Of a stretch of DNA of 64,000 nt, positions 24,401 through 34,815 are shown one piece after another (positions within the stretch are counted from its first letter, which is position 1; the number at the start of each line of letters is the position of its first letter). The position numbers and the translations under genes were made by a program. The notes under the pieces were generated by a model. That model saw nothing but the letters and a program-made list of their open reading frames with translations, searched no databases and had not been told where the DNA came from. The stretch comes from Sweltsa coloradensis. Taxonomy: Eukaryota > Arthropoda > Insecta > Plecoptera > Chloroperlidae. The stretch spans positions 1-64,000 of the forward strand of contig JAMZAV010001842.1 of the NCBI GenBank assembly GCA_024449915.1. The letters are read 5' to 3'.

Positions 24401-26143
24401 AAATTATCGCCGCCGGACAAAAAGATTTTGTTTATTGGCGTTCGACAAAATATTTCATTTGTGCCACCTACAAACAGAGGAGAAACCCACCCTGTCATAA
24501 GTTTCAAGATTGGATAAGTCTTCACCAGCGATGGAGGCTGATATCATAGTCGAAGGTTTCCGTCTCAGCGAGTCGCTGCACGGAGTTCAGTACAAAGAGT
24601 GCGTATAATGAATATAATTAATTCATAAAAGGAGAAAAATTAGTGCTACGTATTGTTTTAAATTTACCAAACAATCTGTAGATTTGAGCTATTATGACCT
24701 AATGCGTTGACGCGTTCGCTACAATAAAACGAATTTATTTCACCACATATCACTTATGTGATTTAAAATATGCCTAAGCTAAATGTGAGATCATAATTGT
24801 TACGTCAATATTTCCTCTTTATTCAGGTTCATAGCAGATGGAGATTCGAGCGTGTTCAAGAAAATAAAAGAACTGCTCTTTGGGGCGTTTTGTAAAGAAA
24901 ACCGGGGTGCTCTAACCATTTGGTAAAAAAACTTTTCCAAAAACACATGCGCTAGCAGATGAAAATGCTGCAATTCGAAAGGTAAATATACAAAAATTTT
25001 TTTGTCTCCCTTCCCTCCCGGGTTAGATCATTGTTCATTTTTTGGCTGTGCCGCTAGTCAGTATATAATATGGCCTGTCCCAATTTGGGTGGGGGTTCTT
25101 CACATTCCATACCCGGGTTAAATATTCATTTACCTTTCATTGCTAATTTCTCAGACCTCGATTTGCACCATTGTTACGGTTTTAATGTATTGTTTTAAGT
25201 GAATTAACAATAATTTGACTTGCTTCAGGTACTGAAGGGAAAAATAAAAGACATGGGAGGGTAATCTAGATTTCTGATATCAGAAAATTCCAGAGCGGAA
25301 AATCCCTCAGCTTCGCAACTGAAAAAAGACCTTTTGAACGCTCCTCGTCATGCCTTCGGGGACCACACGTCTTGTCGGCAACCCTGTGTGTCGGGGGGAA
25401 ATGACGTGGAGAAAACTTTTGCGAAATCCCTAAATTTCGCCAGCTGCGTATTGCGGGATCATGAACGCCTTGTGGTCACGCGGACAGCCGATCAACAATG
25501 ATACCACAACCTGGCGGAAGCGTATAGCATTTGTTGCAAAGTTCAAGGGCGGAAAACAAGTTTTCTACGGGCCCGATCGTCCTTTATCACCGAAACACAA
25601 GGGGCCGGGTTGTCTTTCCAGCATGGGGACAATTGGCATGCCATTGCCTGGAAAAAAACTGTTGGGCACAGTCCTGGCAAAGTGTTGAAGGGCGTTATCA
25701 GGAGCCGTATTATCAAGAAGTCATCGGTTGCAAGGTATTTATCAAATAACTACGATTTAAATAATAACAGTTCTATAGCGGAGCGGAGGCATAATAATTA
25801 TAAATTCCTGTTTTGGTTTCTGATGTTGCTTGAAATTATTGATTCTAGAAACATCAAAAGGAAATACAGACACATGCGTAAAATTGCTGGTGGAAATGCA
25901 GTCAATCCTGATTATGGCGCTCACTGCGAGAAACCAGATATGCCTGATGAGGAACTACGGGAAGGTGGTGAAAGGATAGTGGCACTTCTCACCGTTACTC
26001 CGGACGAGCAGAAAACGATTGAGGAAGCCACAAGAGGCCAGGCCAGCAACCCTAGATGGTTCGAAGAGCGCCGGCAACGTCTGACTGCCTCTAACTTCGG
26101 GGGAAATATCAAGCGGGGGCGCCTCCCGGGCCATGGTCAAGAG
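18313..26143 (+). CDS. multi-exon Mutator-like transposase domain plus YqaJ-type nuclease protein (damaged 3' part)
   Basis: At least 12 exons, traced by GT-AG sites and a continuous frame: 18313-18485, 20934-21089, 21176-21244, 21568-21600, 21936-22082, 22584-22745, 22830-22913, 23192-23597, 24231-24598, 24827-24981, 25229-25734 and 25849-26143. Exons 1-7 (about 275 residues) are polar and Ser/Thr-rich with a basic run (RMRKKKKK), probably disordered with a nuclear signal. Exons 8-11 carry a Mutator-like transposase region: GNRIVNISHIVDASRRLENH, a Cys pair in FKCTSCQ, INLAAAWGTVSIGRGH, MEADIIVEGFR, ADGDSSVFKKI, FGDHTSC, AGLSFQHGDNW. Exon 12 ends in NPRWFEERRQRLTASNFG, the start of a YqaJ-like recombinase/nuclease fold. 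Exons 1-8 read cleanly. In-frame stops occur at 24399, 24924 and 25262, and frame slips in exons 9-11. The rest of the nuclease domain is not convincingly found. Family naming is from memory of invertebrate homologues. Confidence 0.75.
19406..19976. mobile_element. hAT-type MITE with 8-bp target site duplication
   Basis: Element 19414-19968 (555 bp) is bounded by CAGGCGCGTAGGAA and its inverted copy TTCCTACGCGCCTG. ATCATGGT flanks it on both sides (19406-19413 and 19969-19976), a perfect 8-bp duplication as made by hAT transposases. Subterminal G and C runs extend the inverted repeats. No transposase frame. It lies in intron 1 of the Mutator-YqaJ gene. Confidence 0.9.
20934..23597 (+). CDS. 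exons 2-8 of the Mutator-YqaJ gene (cleanly spliced block)
   Basis: Seven exons with AG acceptors and GT donors. Exons 2-7 are 156, 69, 33, 147, 162 and 84 bases, all multiples of three, and every junction from exon 1 to exon 8 is phase 2. Exon 8 (406 bases) ends in phase 0. Introns here are short, between about 84 and 501 bases. The exon 4 peptide is only 11 residues (FKEEKEFAFLK). Exon 8 holds the first recognisable part of the Mutator-like domain. Confidence 0.8.
22236..22450 (+). repeat. possible diverged Helitron-like or related repeat in intron 5
   Basis: TTGGACGAGTGAGCGTAGCGAACAG recalls the TTGGATGAGCGTAGCGAGC left end of the Helitron-like family. It is followed by text of the same style (GGCCAAACTACTCGTCCGATTTTGACGAAATTTCAC). 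No matching right end was found, so this is a weak assignment. Confidence 0.35.
23811..24025. repeat. (GGTAGT)n minisatellite in intron 8
   Basis: About 215 bases of GGTAGT repeats with G-run variants. Strongly purine-rich on the plus strand. It lies inside intron 8 (23598-24230) of the Mutator-YqaJ gene. Confidence 0.9.
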
Positions 26144-27319
26144 GTAAAGATTCCTTCATTTTAATTCGGCGCTTAGAGTGGGGGAAAAAAACACGAAAGT
26201 TCTGCCATTTAGGGAGTGAGGGGATGATGAACTACAAGTAGAAGCTTGGGAATAATAACTTGATCTCGAAAAAGGGTACCTGGGGGCGTCTCCTATGGGG
26301 TTGTGGGGAGGGATAAATAAAATTTGGGGGAAAAGCCCAATTTACCCAGCATGATCCCTACGTGCGCGAAGGAGTTTTAAAAAATTCTATTTCAAAACCA
26401 AAGCCGACGGAAAATCATCCCCGTCGACACACTGTACCCTTATCAGGTAAGCATTGTGCAGTAATTCCATATCAAAAAGGTTTCACGATAGAAATTTTTT
26501 TAAAAAATATTGCTTTGTTTTTTTACAGATAAAGGCCAATTGAAAATCCCATCGTAAGAGTGCGATTTCTTTTATACACCCCAAAGGCCTAGCGTGGAGA
26601 CTATTCCAAAGGACGAGGGAATTTATAAAAATTAGATAGAAAAACTACAACTTTTTTATCTGTTTTCCATGCTCCAAAAAATAGTGGACCCTCGTGTCCC
26701 CGGCAATGCCAGTACGAACCGGCTCCAAAAATCATCAAAAAAAGAATAAAACTAAATAAAAGGGGAATTTCCCCTTTTTGGAATGAAATAATATGCCCCT
26801 TTAAAACCCCAGATAGGTTTTAACTAGGAAAAAGCCCCAAAATCTTGTTAACAGTGACGAGTAGTGTTTTAGTAATAAAAATAATAATAAATAATAATAA
26901 TAAAAATAAAAATAATAACAATAATTAATAAAAAATAAAATAAATTTGATTTTGAGTCTCCCACTCGTTATATAATGATTACCAGGAAAATTTGCATTTA
27001 AAATTGTTATGATTAGGTATATTAATAGGGTTTTGAGTTTAGTTGGTATGGGCGCGTAACTGTAAGGCCAAATGCTTCACTCTAGCCGATATAGGCTAGA
27101 GACCCCTTTGGTATGGGGGAAAAGTAATGTAACCGGGGAGCTGCACAGGCTCACTCACCGTCTAAAAAAACCTTGGCGTTTTTCCCATAATTATCAAAAA
27201 AAGTTCTAAATGTTCCCGGGTACCAAAACAACTCCTAACTCCCTCTAACAACGCTTTGGAAAAGTCTTGTTGGCTAAGGGGCCCTTTACACCCAAAAGGG
27301 AAAAAATAGGGTTTAAACC
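26144..27319. other. region downstream of exon 12, low-quality sequence, possible further exons
   Basis: A GT donor at 26144 implies more exons. A candidate lies at about 26352-26446 (after TTTACCCAG, ending before GTAAGC) and another after the TTTTTTTTACAG ending at 26528, but neither gives a convincing YqaJ core. Homopolymer runs are dense. 26875-26945 is an A-rich AATAAT stretch. Confidence 0.35.
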
Positions 27320-27715
27320 CCGGGCGGGGTTTGAACCTTTTTCAGGCACGTTGTTGGGTGACGGATCTGGGATTGAGCTGCCATGTTTATGGAATTTTCT
27401 GTTCTGTGAAAAAAAAAAAAAAACAATCCCATAAAGCATGTAGTGTTTAAATTTTAAGAAATTTTTAAAAACGAAAAAAATCGTAAAATTGCGATTTTCC
27501 CTGAGAATAATTTTTCGATTGCCTCAAAAAAAATGTCAGTTCTAAGTTCAGAGATTTCGAAGGCCCCCAGAAAATTTCATCTCATTTGGGGTATCGTTTT
27601 GCCGAAGTCGTGTTAACAAAAACACAAAAAAAACAAACAGAAACAAAGAAAAAAGAAAACTTCCGGGTTTTTTCTAAGTGTAGTGGAATGGAATCTACGC
27701 TACGCTAAAAAAATT
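27320..27715 (-). mobile_element. Helitron2-like element, subfamily B, degraded copy
   Basis: Minus-strand copy: GTTGTTGGGTGACGG and GATTGAGCTGCCATG at the left match the 3' part of full subfamily B copies. The interior matches ATCGTAAAATTGCGATTTT, TTCTAAGTTCAGAGATTTCG and TGTAGTGGAATGGAATC. It ends near CTACGCTACGC. The terminal CTAG is not recognisable. Confidence 0.65.
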
Positions 27716-28208
27716 TAAAACCCGTTTTTTTAAAAGCGTAATTATCGAAAAACAAATTCTGCGTCGGATATTTATTTTGCTTTTTCCTGATAAGGAAGTG
27801 GTTTTTCTTCGTATAATAATAGTGAAAAAATTTCAAGGGGTGAAATTTTAAAATTGTCTACCTCACCCATTACAGAGTCTAGAAAAATTCTTTATTTCAC
27901 TATGGTTTTTTTGGGGTTTTTTTTATTATATATAGTTTTTTTTTTGGGATGGTTGGAGGAATTTCATTCTTAGGGTGAAGCTCCCTTAATCATCCTTACT
28001 CTGTCCGTGTGTCACGTCGTTGACATTGTCCTTCAATAATGTGGATACAGAATATTTTTGGTGACACGAGGCGTTAGGGGGGGTGGGCTAGCTAGCCCCC
28101 CGGAAGTTTATTAATTCCGTACCCATCTCCTCCACCAATTGATTAGACTTCAACCTCTTACACGGCACCTCTACCACCAACTATAATGAAACGCTGAAAC
28201 GAAATCTA

Positions 28209-28211
28209 TTG

Positions 28212-28267
<56 letters not shown>

Positions 28268-28272
28268 TTTAC

Positions 28273-28349
<77 letters not shown>

Positions 28350-28350
28350 G
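28209..28350. repeat. (ATT)n microsatellite
   Basis: About 140 bases of TTA/ATT repeats, with one interruption near 28266. The poly-Asn and poly-Leu reading frames here are artefacts of the repeat. Confidence 0.97.
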
Positions 28351-28499
28351 AGGATGATGGAGTCTTGAAATATTTAGATACTTGGTGCAAGTATGTAAAT
28401 TTATTCATCTAATACTGTGTTGTTTTTGTGTTACCTCAAGTATAATATTTTTATATTCAATATTCAAGTTTTGCTTTTTTTAGTTTGTTTTGTTATACA

Positions 28500-28696
28500 G
28501 GACGGTGTTCCACTGAGTTTGTTCTATTTTTCTTTGTTATTGTTGTAATAACTTCGCACAACACCGTAGTTGTATGAAATGTACACATTGTTGTGGTTTA
28601 AACCACAGACAAGCCTTACTTCAAGGCTTTGTGGACCGAAGCATAATCTAAAAAAAATAAAAAAAATATTATTATTATTATTATTAATATTATTAC

Positions 28697-28727
<31 letters not shown>

Positions 28728-28760
28728 TTATTATTTTATTATTATTATCATTATTAGATT
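28500..28760 (+). repeat. LINE-type 3' end fragment followed by (ATT)n
   Basis: GTGGTTTAAACCACAGACAAGCC, then GGCTTTGTGGACCGAAGCATAA and an A-rich (AATAAA/ATT)n tail at 28650-28757. This layout is typical of the 3' ends of CR1/Jockey-like LINEs. No coding part is present. Confidence 0.5.
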
Positions 28761-29120
28761 GTGTATTCTTGTGCAATTTGGTAATGTGGGTACTTTCGTT
28801 CCCGCGCTTGTATTTTTAAGATTTGTCATATACTTATTACAGGGTCAATAATCTTCAATTATAGAATAGATGAATAAAGTAATATTTATTGTTAGCGTTT
28901 TCCTGTTATAATAATTTATATTCTCTCATAAGGTATAATGATGGAATGATTCATACATAATTATTGTTAGACTTGCTTGAACCCACCACAGCGTCAAGAA
29001 TTTTCAATTACACCATGTTATAAAACTTTATAATACTATTATATTTCAGGTTTGTTTTATTGATTAAATAAATGATTCACTCATTGTAAATATTTTACTA
29101 TTGGACCTTTATTATTTATA

Positions 29121-30118
29121 CTAGGAAGCTTCACAAACGCTTTTTCAGGCGCGTTGTTGGATGGGCGTAATTTTCTAAAAAGCGAAAAAAGCATAAGATT
29201 GAGATTTTCATAAGAAATAATTTTTTTATTGCGCTCAAATTTCACACGAATATATTTATTCATAAAATTAAGGTTCTGAAAAAAATCATTACAATCGGAT
29301 AAAGCATGTTGGTGTTATAAGTCGAAGAATTTTTTTTAAAGAAAAAAAAACGTAAAATTGTGATTTACATGAGAAATAATTTTTCGATTGCGCTAAAATT
29401 TCACACGAATATAATATAAAAGTCTGGGCCCGGGGTAGAATTGGCTCAGAGCATGGCTCTGCTAATCGTAAAAGGCGATTCAAGAGAAAAAGTCCACCTC
29501 GCAAACATCAGCTAGAATGAATGGTAGTATTTTACTCCCCAAAACTAGAGGCGAGCTCTGGCAATCGTCGTCGGGGACCTTGTCCCCTTCCCTTGACGAC
29601 CCCTCGACGACGACGACGACGACAATGACACCACGATCATGACGAAGACAATGACGACCGCGACGTGAGAACCCCCTTTCCTCCCCTTACCCGTGGCTGG
29701 TTCTGACCAGCATGGGCTCCCCCCCTCCCCTCCTAGGTTAGAGTGGTGTATTATGACCTAACGGTTGACGCGTCCTTAATCCAAATAAACCCAAAAAAAA
29801 AGGTTCTGTGAAAACATTATTACAGTCGAATAAAGCATGTAGGTGTTATAAGTCGAAGAAATTTTGTAAAAATCGAAAAAAATCGTAAAATTGCGATTTT
29901 CATGAGAAATAATTTTTCGATTGCGCTCAAAAACGGGGCAGTTCTAAGTTCAAAGATTTCGAAGGCCTCCAGAAAATTCCATCGCAATTGGAGTGTTGGT
30001 TTTGCCGGAATCGTGTCAACAAACACACAAAAATATAAACAGAAAAAAAGAAAAAAAGTAAAATATTCCGGATTTTTTCTCCAGTGTAGTGAAATGGAAT
30101 CTTCGCTTCTCTCATCTA
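29121..30118 (-). mobile_element. Helitron2-like element, subfamily B, minus strand, with internal insertion
   Basis: Begins CTAGGAAGCTTCACAAACGC (the variant right end) and ends GGAATCTTCGCTTCTCTCATC. Positions 29415-29798 do not match other copies and look like an insertion or replacement. The element text stops at TTCACACGAATATA and restarts at AAGGTTCTGTGAAAAC. Confidence 0.7.
29415..29798. repeat. unidentified insertion within a Helitron-like element
   Basis: GC-richer than its surroundings, with a (CGA)n run at 29607-29627 and GAGAACCCCCTTTCC. Near 29755-29777, TATGACCTAACGGTTGACGCGTC resembles 24690-24715, TATGACCTAATGCGTTGACGCGTT. No family recognised. Confidence 0.45.
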
Positions 30119-30197
30119 ATTAATTTGAAGCTTGTTAGTTATACTTCTTCATGAATTGTCTACGAGTCTGCTTTAAAATACTTTGCATAATATTTTA

Positions 30198-30221
30198 TTT
30201 TATTATTTATTATTGTTATTG

Positions 30222-30302
<81 letters not shown>

Positions 30303-30340
30303 ATTTTTATTATTATTATTATTATTTTTATTTTTTTGGG
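30198..30340. repeat. (ATT)n microsatellite, probable tail of the minus-strand LINE
   Basis: TTA repeats directly follow the 3' end of the minus-strand LINE (read on the minus strand: CCCAAAAAAATAAAAATAATAATA). It may therefore have grown from that element's A-rich tail. Confidence 0.85.
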
Positions 30341-30344
30341 ATGT

Positions 30345-33300
30345 ATTTCATACAAACTCGGTTAAAACCGGGAGCTAACATGTTGTACGGACTTACGTCA
30401 AGTACTTCCATGTGTACCTATTACAAATATTACTTTTGTCTTAACTCTAACTAAAATAAGTCATTTATAAATTGTAATATTGTTTGTAGATGATGTTTTC
30501 TTTTTTGCTGTGTACGGCCCGTGGCCGATTTCTCGTCGCCATCCTAGCATTTGCTCTTCGGACTATGGGAAACCACGAAAACCATGTCAGGATGGAAGCT
30601 GTCTCGGAATCTCGAAGTATCTTCTTAGTTTAGAAATTTACGAAACTATTCTACACGTGTTGAGTTTTTACTGCCTTTTGAGTCTCGATGATACATTAGG
30701 TTGAAGATCTGTTTTTAATGCTTTCATGTGCTTCTTGGGTATGATGCCGTTGGCTGATAATGAATGGATTGTATTTACCTTTTCTGTTCCACATCTTCTT
30801 GATCTCAATTGCAAGTTCACTATACTTGTCAATTTTTTTCTTCCACTGGTCTCGACGTTATGGCACATTGGGATAGCAACGTCGATAAGGGTAGTTTCTT
30901 GTTTCTTCTTGTCAATTATTATTAAATCCGGTCTGTTGTGATGTATCGTTTGGGTCTGTTATAACTGTGCGGTCGTAATATAATTTGTAATTTTTACTAT
31001 CTAGTACTTTCTCTGGTTTGTTTTTTGTAGTAAGGTGTGTGTGTGTAAATGAGGTTGTACTGATTGCTAGTTTTTGATGAATAAGTTAGCTACTTGGTTA
31101 TGTCTGTAGAGGTAATCTGTTTGACATAGTGACTTGCACCCGGATATGATGTGTTCGATTGTTTCACCCTTTGCACTACATTTTCTACATTGATCGTTTT
31201 CTGTCGCATTTTGTATTATGTATTTTTTATAATTGTTCGTCGCAATCACTCTGTCTTGAATAGCCATCAAAAAACCTTCTGTTTCTCCAAATAGTTCCCC
31301 GTTGTTTAAAACCACCTATTTGATGCTTAATATCTACGTGACCTTTGTGTAGTTCTTCATAATGTCTCTTGTGTAGGGTCTTTTCTGCGAGCCCGTAACT
31401 TTTTTGAAGCGTCAGTTATGAGTTTCCCTTGTAGTTTGACATTTTGTTTGCTAGATTGAGTGGAGTTAATGATTTGACAGCTAGCACCACAGCCCTATGC
31501 AGTGTGGATTGGTTGCTCTTTGTAAAAAAGTTTTTTTCTTAAAATGTCTATTTGTTTATAATATAAGTTGTTCAGATCAATTAGGCCCCGTCCTCCTTTT
31601 TCTTTTGGAAGTGTCAATCTCTCTATTGCTGATTTAGGATGATGTATTCTGTGTTTGGTAAGTGTAGTACGAGTAATATTTCCAACGCGTGGATGTTGTC
31701 GCGTCCATTTAATGTTTCCCGAATAAATATGTCAGTACTGGTACAGCATATGTTTTTTATTGATGTGATCTTGTTTTACCGTTTAGTTGCGTCTTGAGGA
31801 TAGACTTTAGTCGTTTCTTGTATGTATCTATCAATTTTGTTTTCATAACTTTATGTTCAATTCTGGCAGCTTGTGAGAATCCTAAATATTTGTATACATC
31901 GTTATCGTCCATTATTCCAATCCTATTTCCATCATCTAGCTGGAACTCTTCTGCTTGTGTAACCTTACCCTTTTCGATATGTAGCGCCCTTACATTTGTC
32001 TACTCAAACTCCATGCAGATATCTTGACTAAATTCAATGTTGTATTGACTAGACTGTTTAGTTGAGCAAAATTTGATGCATACAACTTTAGGCATCCATG
32101 TAGAATGGGTGGGAAATTGTGTGACATACCACATTATGTCCTTAATTTTAAATCCGTATGTCGATTCGTTAAGCATATGTGACAGTGGGTTTAATGACAG
32201 ACAAAACCATAATGCACTTAATGAGTCCCCCTTGGAAAATTGCCACGTTTTAATTTGTATGGATCTGTAGTTATCTGCTGGTTTTTCATTTTTTTTAGTT
32301 TTAGTGTTGTTCTCCATGTCTCCATTACTGTCTTCAAAAGTTTACAATTACTGGGTTGATTTTATATATTTGTAAAATCTGAATAAGCCATGTGTGTGGT
32401 GTTGAGTCAAAGGCTTTTCTTATAGTCAATGAAGTTTACGTGAATATTCCTTTTCTTATTGTGTGCCTGATTCATTACAGTAGAGTCAATAATGTTGTCT
32501 TTTACATCCCTGTGAGTTCTTACAGCATCCTTTTTGTCCTGGGCCATGATATTGTGTTCTTCGCAATGATTATATACTTTATTTGTTATGCTTTGAAGTC
32601 AATTTTTATATATAGTTGGTAGACATGTAATTGGCCGATATTTACTTGGGTTCTTCGTGTCATTGCCCTTTTGGGTTTGAGAAAGGTTACTCCTTCAGTA
32701 AAGAATTCGGGTATTTTTTTAAACTCCATTTATAAAACTCGTTGAGACATTTTCTAATTTGATTGTGAGTATAGTATTAAATTTCTTATACCAAACATTT
32801 TGAATGTTATCATTACCTGGTGCTTTCCAGCTATGTGTAGCACTGATTGTCGACTTTAATCATCAATAGTTATACTTCGAATCTCATCTCATTAATATCG
32901 CTCATCCTAGCTATTTCATCTTGAATCCATTGTGGGATCCTGGTTGTGTGCACCGGGTTACCCCATATTCCTGTCCAAAACTCTTCTATCTCTGTCTTAG
33001 TTGGTGTTCCATTTCCTATTATCTTCGGTACTAGATAGTTGTTGGTAAAAATGTTTTCCTTTTCTTTAAACATTCGGTTTTTTTTCTTTTCTAATACTAC
33101 ATTTTTTATATCTTTTTAATCTCTTAGCTAGAGCACTTACTTTTTGTTTAAGTGTATCCAAATATTCGTGAATGAATTCGTTAAGTGTTTCATGCTTTGC
33201 GTGAACCTTGAATCTTTCAAATATATTTTGGCAGTATCTTATCACATTTTTAGATCGATTTCCCATTCGGTATTGTTCCAGTCGACCGATATCTCTCCTA

Positions 33301-33528
33301 AGCTCAACGATTCTCCCAACTAGTCGCTTTTCCCATTTCGTACTTTTCTTCTCCTGTTTTGTCTTTGAAGATGTTGCAGATTTTACCTTTAAGCCCAAAT
33401 ATCTAAACCACTGCTACAGCGGCACAATAAATTGCCGCATGAACGTCTGCAAATGATAGTTCGTCTTGTGTGTAATCTGATAAAATATGTGTGTTCATTA
33501 TGTGTACCGCTGTCTTCATTTCCTTTGA
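30345..33528 (-). pseudogene. LINE with C-terminal CCHC and restriction-like endonuclease (R4/NeSL-like), 5' truncated
   Basis: Minus-strand frames in order. At 33528-33066 an N-terminal linker reads ELSFADVHAAIYCAAVAVV, then KWEKRLVGRIVELRRDIGRL. At 33073-32870 it reads TEIEEFWTGIWG. RT at 32317-32000 reads GDSLSALWFCLSLNPLSHML, with a frame break at the catalytic DD region (M-D-D-L-K-L-Y recovered across frames near 32085). The thumb near 31560-31720 reads LPKEKGGRGLIDLNNLYYKQ. The zinc motif at 31067-31315 reads CRKCSAKGETIEHIISGC, spaced C-X2-C-X8-H-X4-C. Then RPDLIIIDKKKQETTLIDVA near 30935-30875 fits a PD-D/E-X-K nuclease. There is no apurinic-type endonuclease at the N terminus. These traits match site-type LINEs with a restriction-like endonuclease. 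Several frame breaks make it inactive as written. Confidence 0.82.
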
Positions 33529-33577
<49 letters not shown>

Positions 33578-33622
33578 TTATTATTATTACTATAATTATA
33601 ATTATTATTATTATTATTATTA
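33529..33622. repeat. (ATT)n microsatellite at the 5' end of the LINE fragment
   Basis: TTA repeats abut the truncated 5' end of the minus-strand LINE, where alignment to LINE coding text ends. Confidence 0.95.
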
Positions 33623-33689
33623 AATAACGGTCTTGTTTTAAATAGTTCAAAAACCAAATTCATTGTATTTCGTTTTAAAGAGAAGACTA

Positions 33690-34725
33690 CTATTCCTCAA
33701 ATGAACATTGTTTACCATGAATCAAACTGCATTGAAACAACTAATTGTGAATGCAAGTGTATTGAAAGCTTTCGAGTATATAAAAATTTGGGATTGTATA
33801 TGGATTCATCATTGAGTTGGAGCATGCATATAAATATGTTAACAACAAACTTCGATCCATCAGTTTTTATCATCTACTATCTTAAAAAAATTATGCCATT
33901 AAATGTTTTTAAGGCAATTTTATTTCGCTATTTTTCAAACGAATTTGCAATTTGGTATCATTCATTGGGGGGGAACATTTGATTATAAACTAACATCACT
34001 GATCACTGCTCAAAACTATATCATGAGAACCATATTTAATCTTCAGCGGCTTCAGTCAACTGACTTTGTTTATATAGAGCACGACATTTTTCCATTGCCA
34101 CAACTGTATTTTTATAGAACTGTTTTTATATGTTTTTAATAATCTTAGTACCATGACTTTGTAATAGTTGCTGTCAATACTAGAATTCATCAGTGCTACA
34201 TTTAACCGTACCTGACTTTAGATTAACAAATACACGTAACCAGTTATCATATAAAGCCCCTTTTCTGTCAATTCTATTTTATGCAAGATTCCAGAGTTTA
34301 AACCATGTATGAAATATGTTCATTTTAAAAAACTTGCAGAAAATGCAGTAAAAAGAGGGAGTTATTTTCATTTTAAAATTGCTTTTACCTTTAATATTAA
34401 GATTTTCTATGTAGGCCACTTGTTCGTTGTTTTACTGAAATGTATTATTGAATTGGTTACATTTAAACTTATTATCATGAATTTTTAATATACATTGTAT
34501 TTTTAATTTATTTATTTAGTTTTAAATTTGGGTTTAAATTTTTTTGTTAAGGTTTTAAGGATGTATAGTTCATTAAAATTTACCGTGGCGGCTGGCACAA
34601 TTATAATGTAATATGTGAAGCAGTCCTTCACACGAGCAGTCTGCTATGAAGGCAACTTGCTTGTTTTATATTGTTAAATGTATTGTGTGTGTTTAATCAA
34701 AAAAATTGAAATTGAATTGATTGAA
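33690..34725 (+). pseudogene. LINE (Jockey/CR1-like) C-terminal fragment and 3' UTR
   Basis: Reads YKNLGLYMDSSLSWSMHINM (about 33777-33836), the conserved region after RT in Jockey/CR1-type LINEs. A shift to another frame follows, giving FGIIHWGGTF and LITAQNYIMRTIF (about 33952-34044). The 3' end is GAAATTGAATTGATTGAATT, followed by (ATT)n at 34727-34812. 5' truncated and frameshifted. Confidence 0.7.
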
Positions 34726-34726
34726 T

Positions 34727-34815
34727 TATTATTGTTATTATTATTATTATTATATTATTTTTATTATTATTTTTATTATTATTATTATTTTATTATTATT
34801 ATTATTTTATTTTAT
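34727..34815. repeat. (ATT)n/(ATTTT)n microsatellite after a LINE 3' end
   Basis: TTA and TTTTA repeats directly after the LINE tail. Confidence 0.9.

Noticed and set aside
28181..28412. Open frames coding poly-Asn and poly-Leu
   Set aside because: They are the translations of an (ATT)n microsatellite on the two strands.
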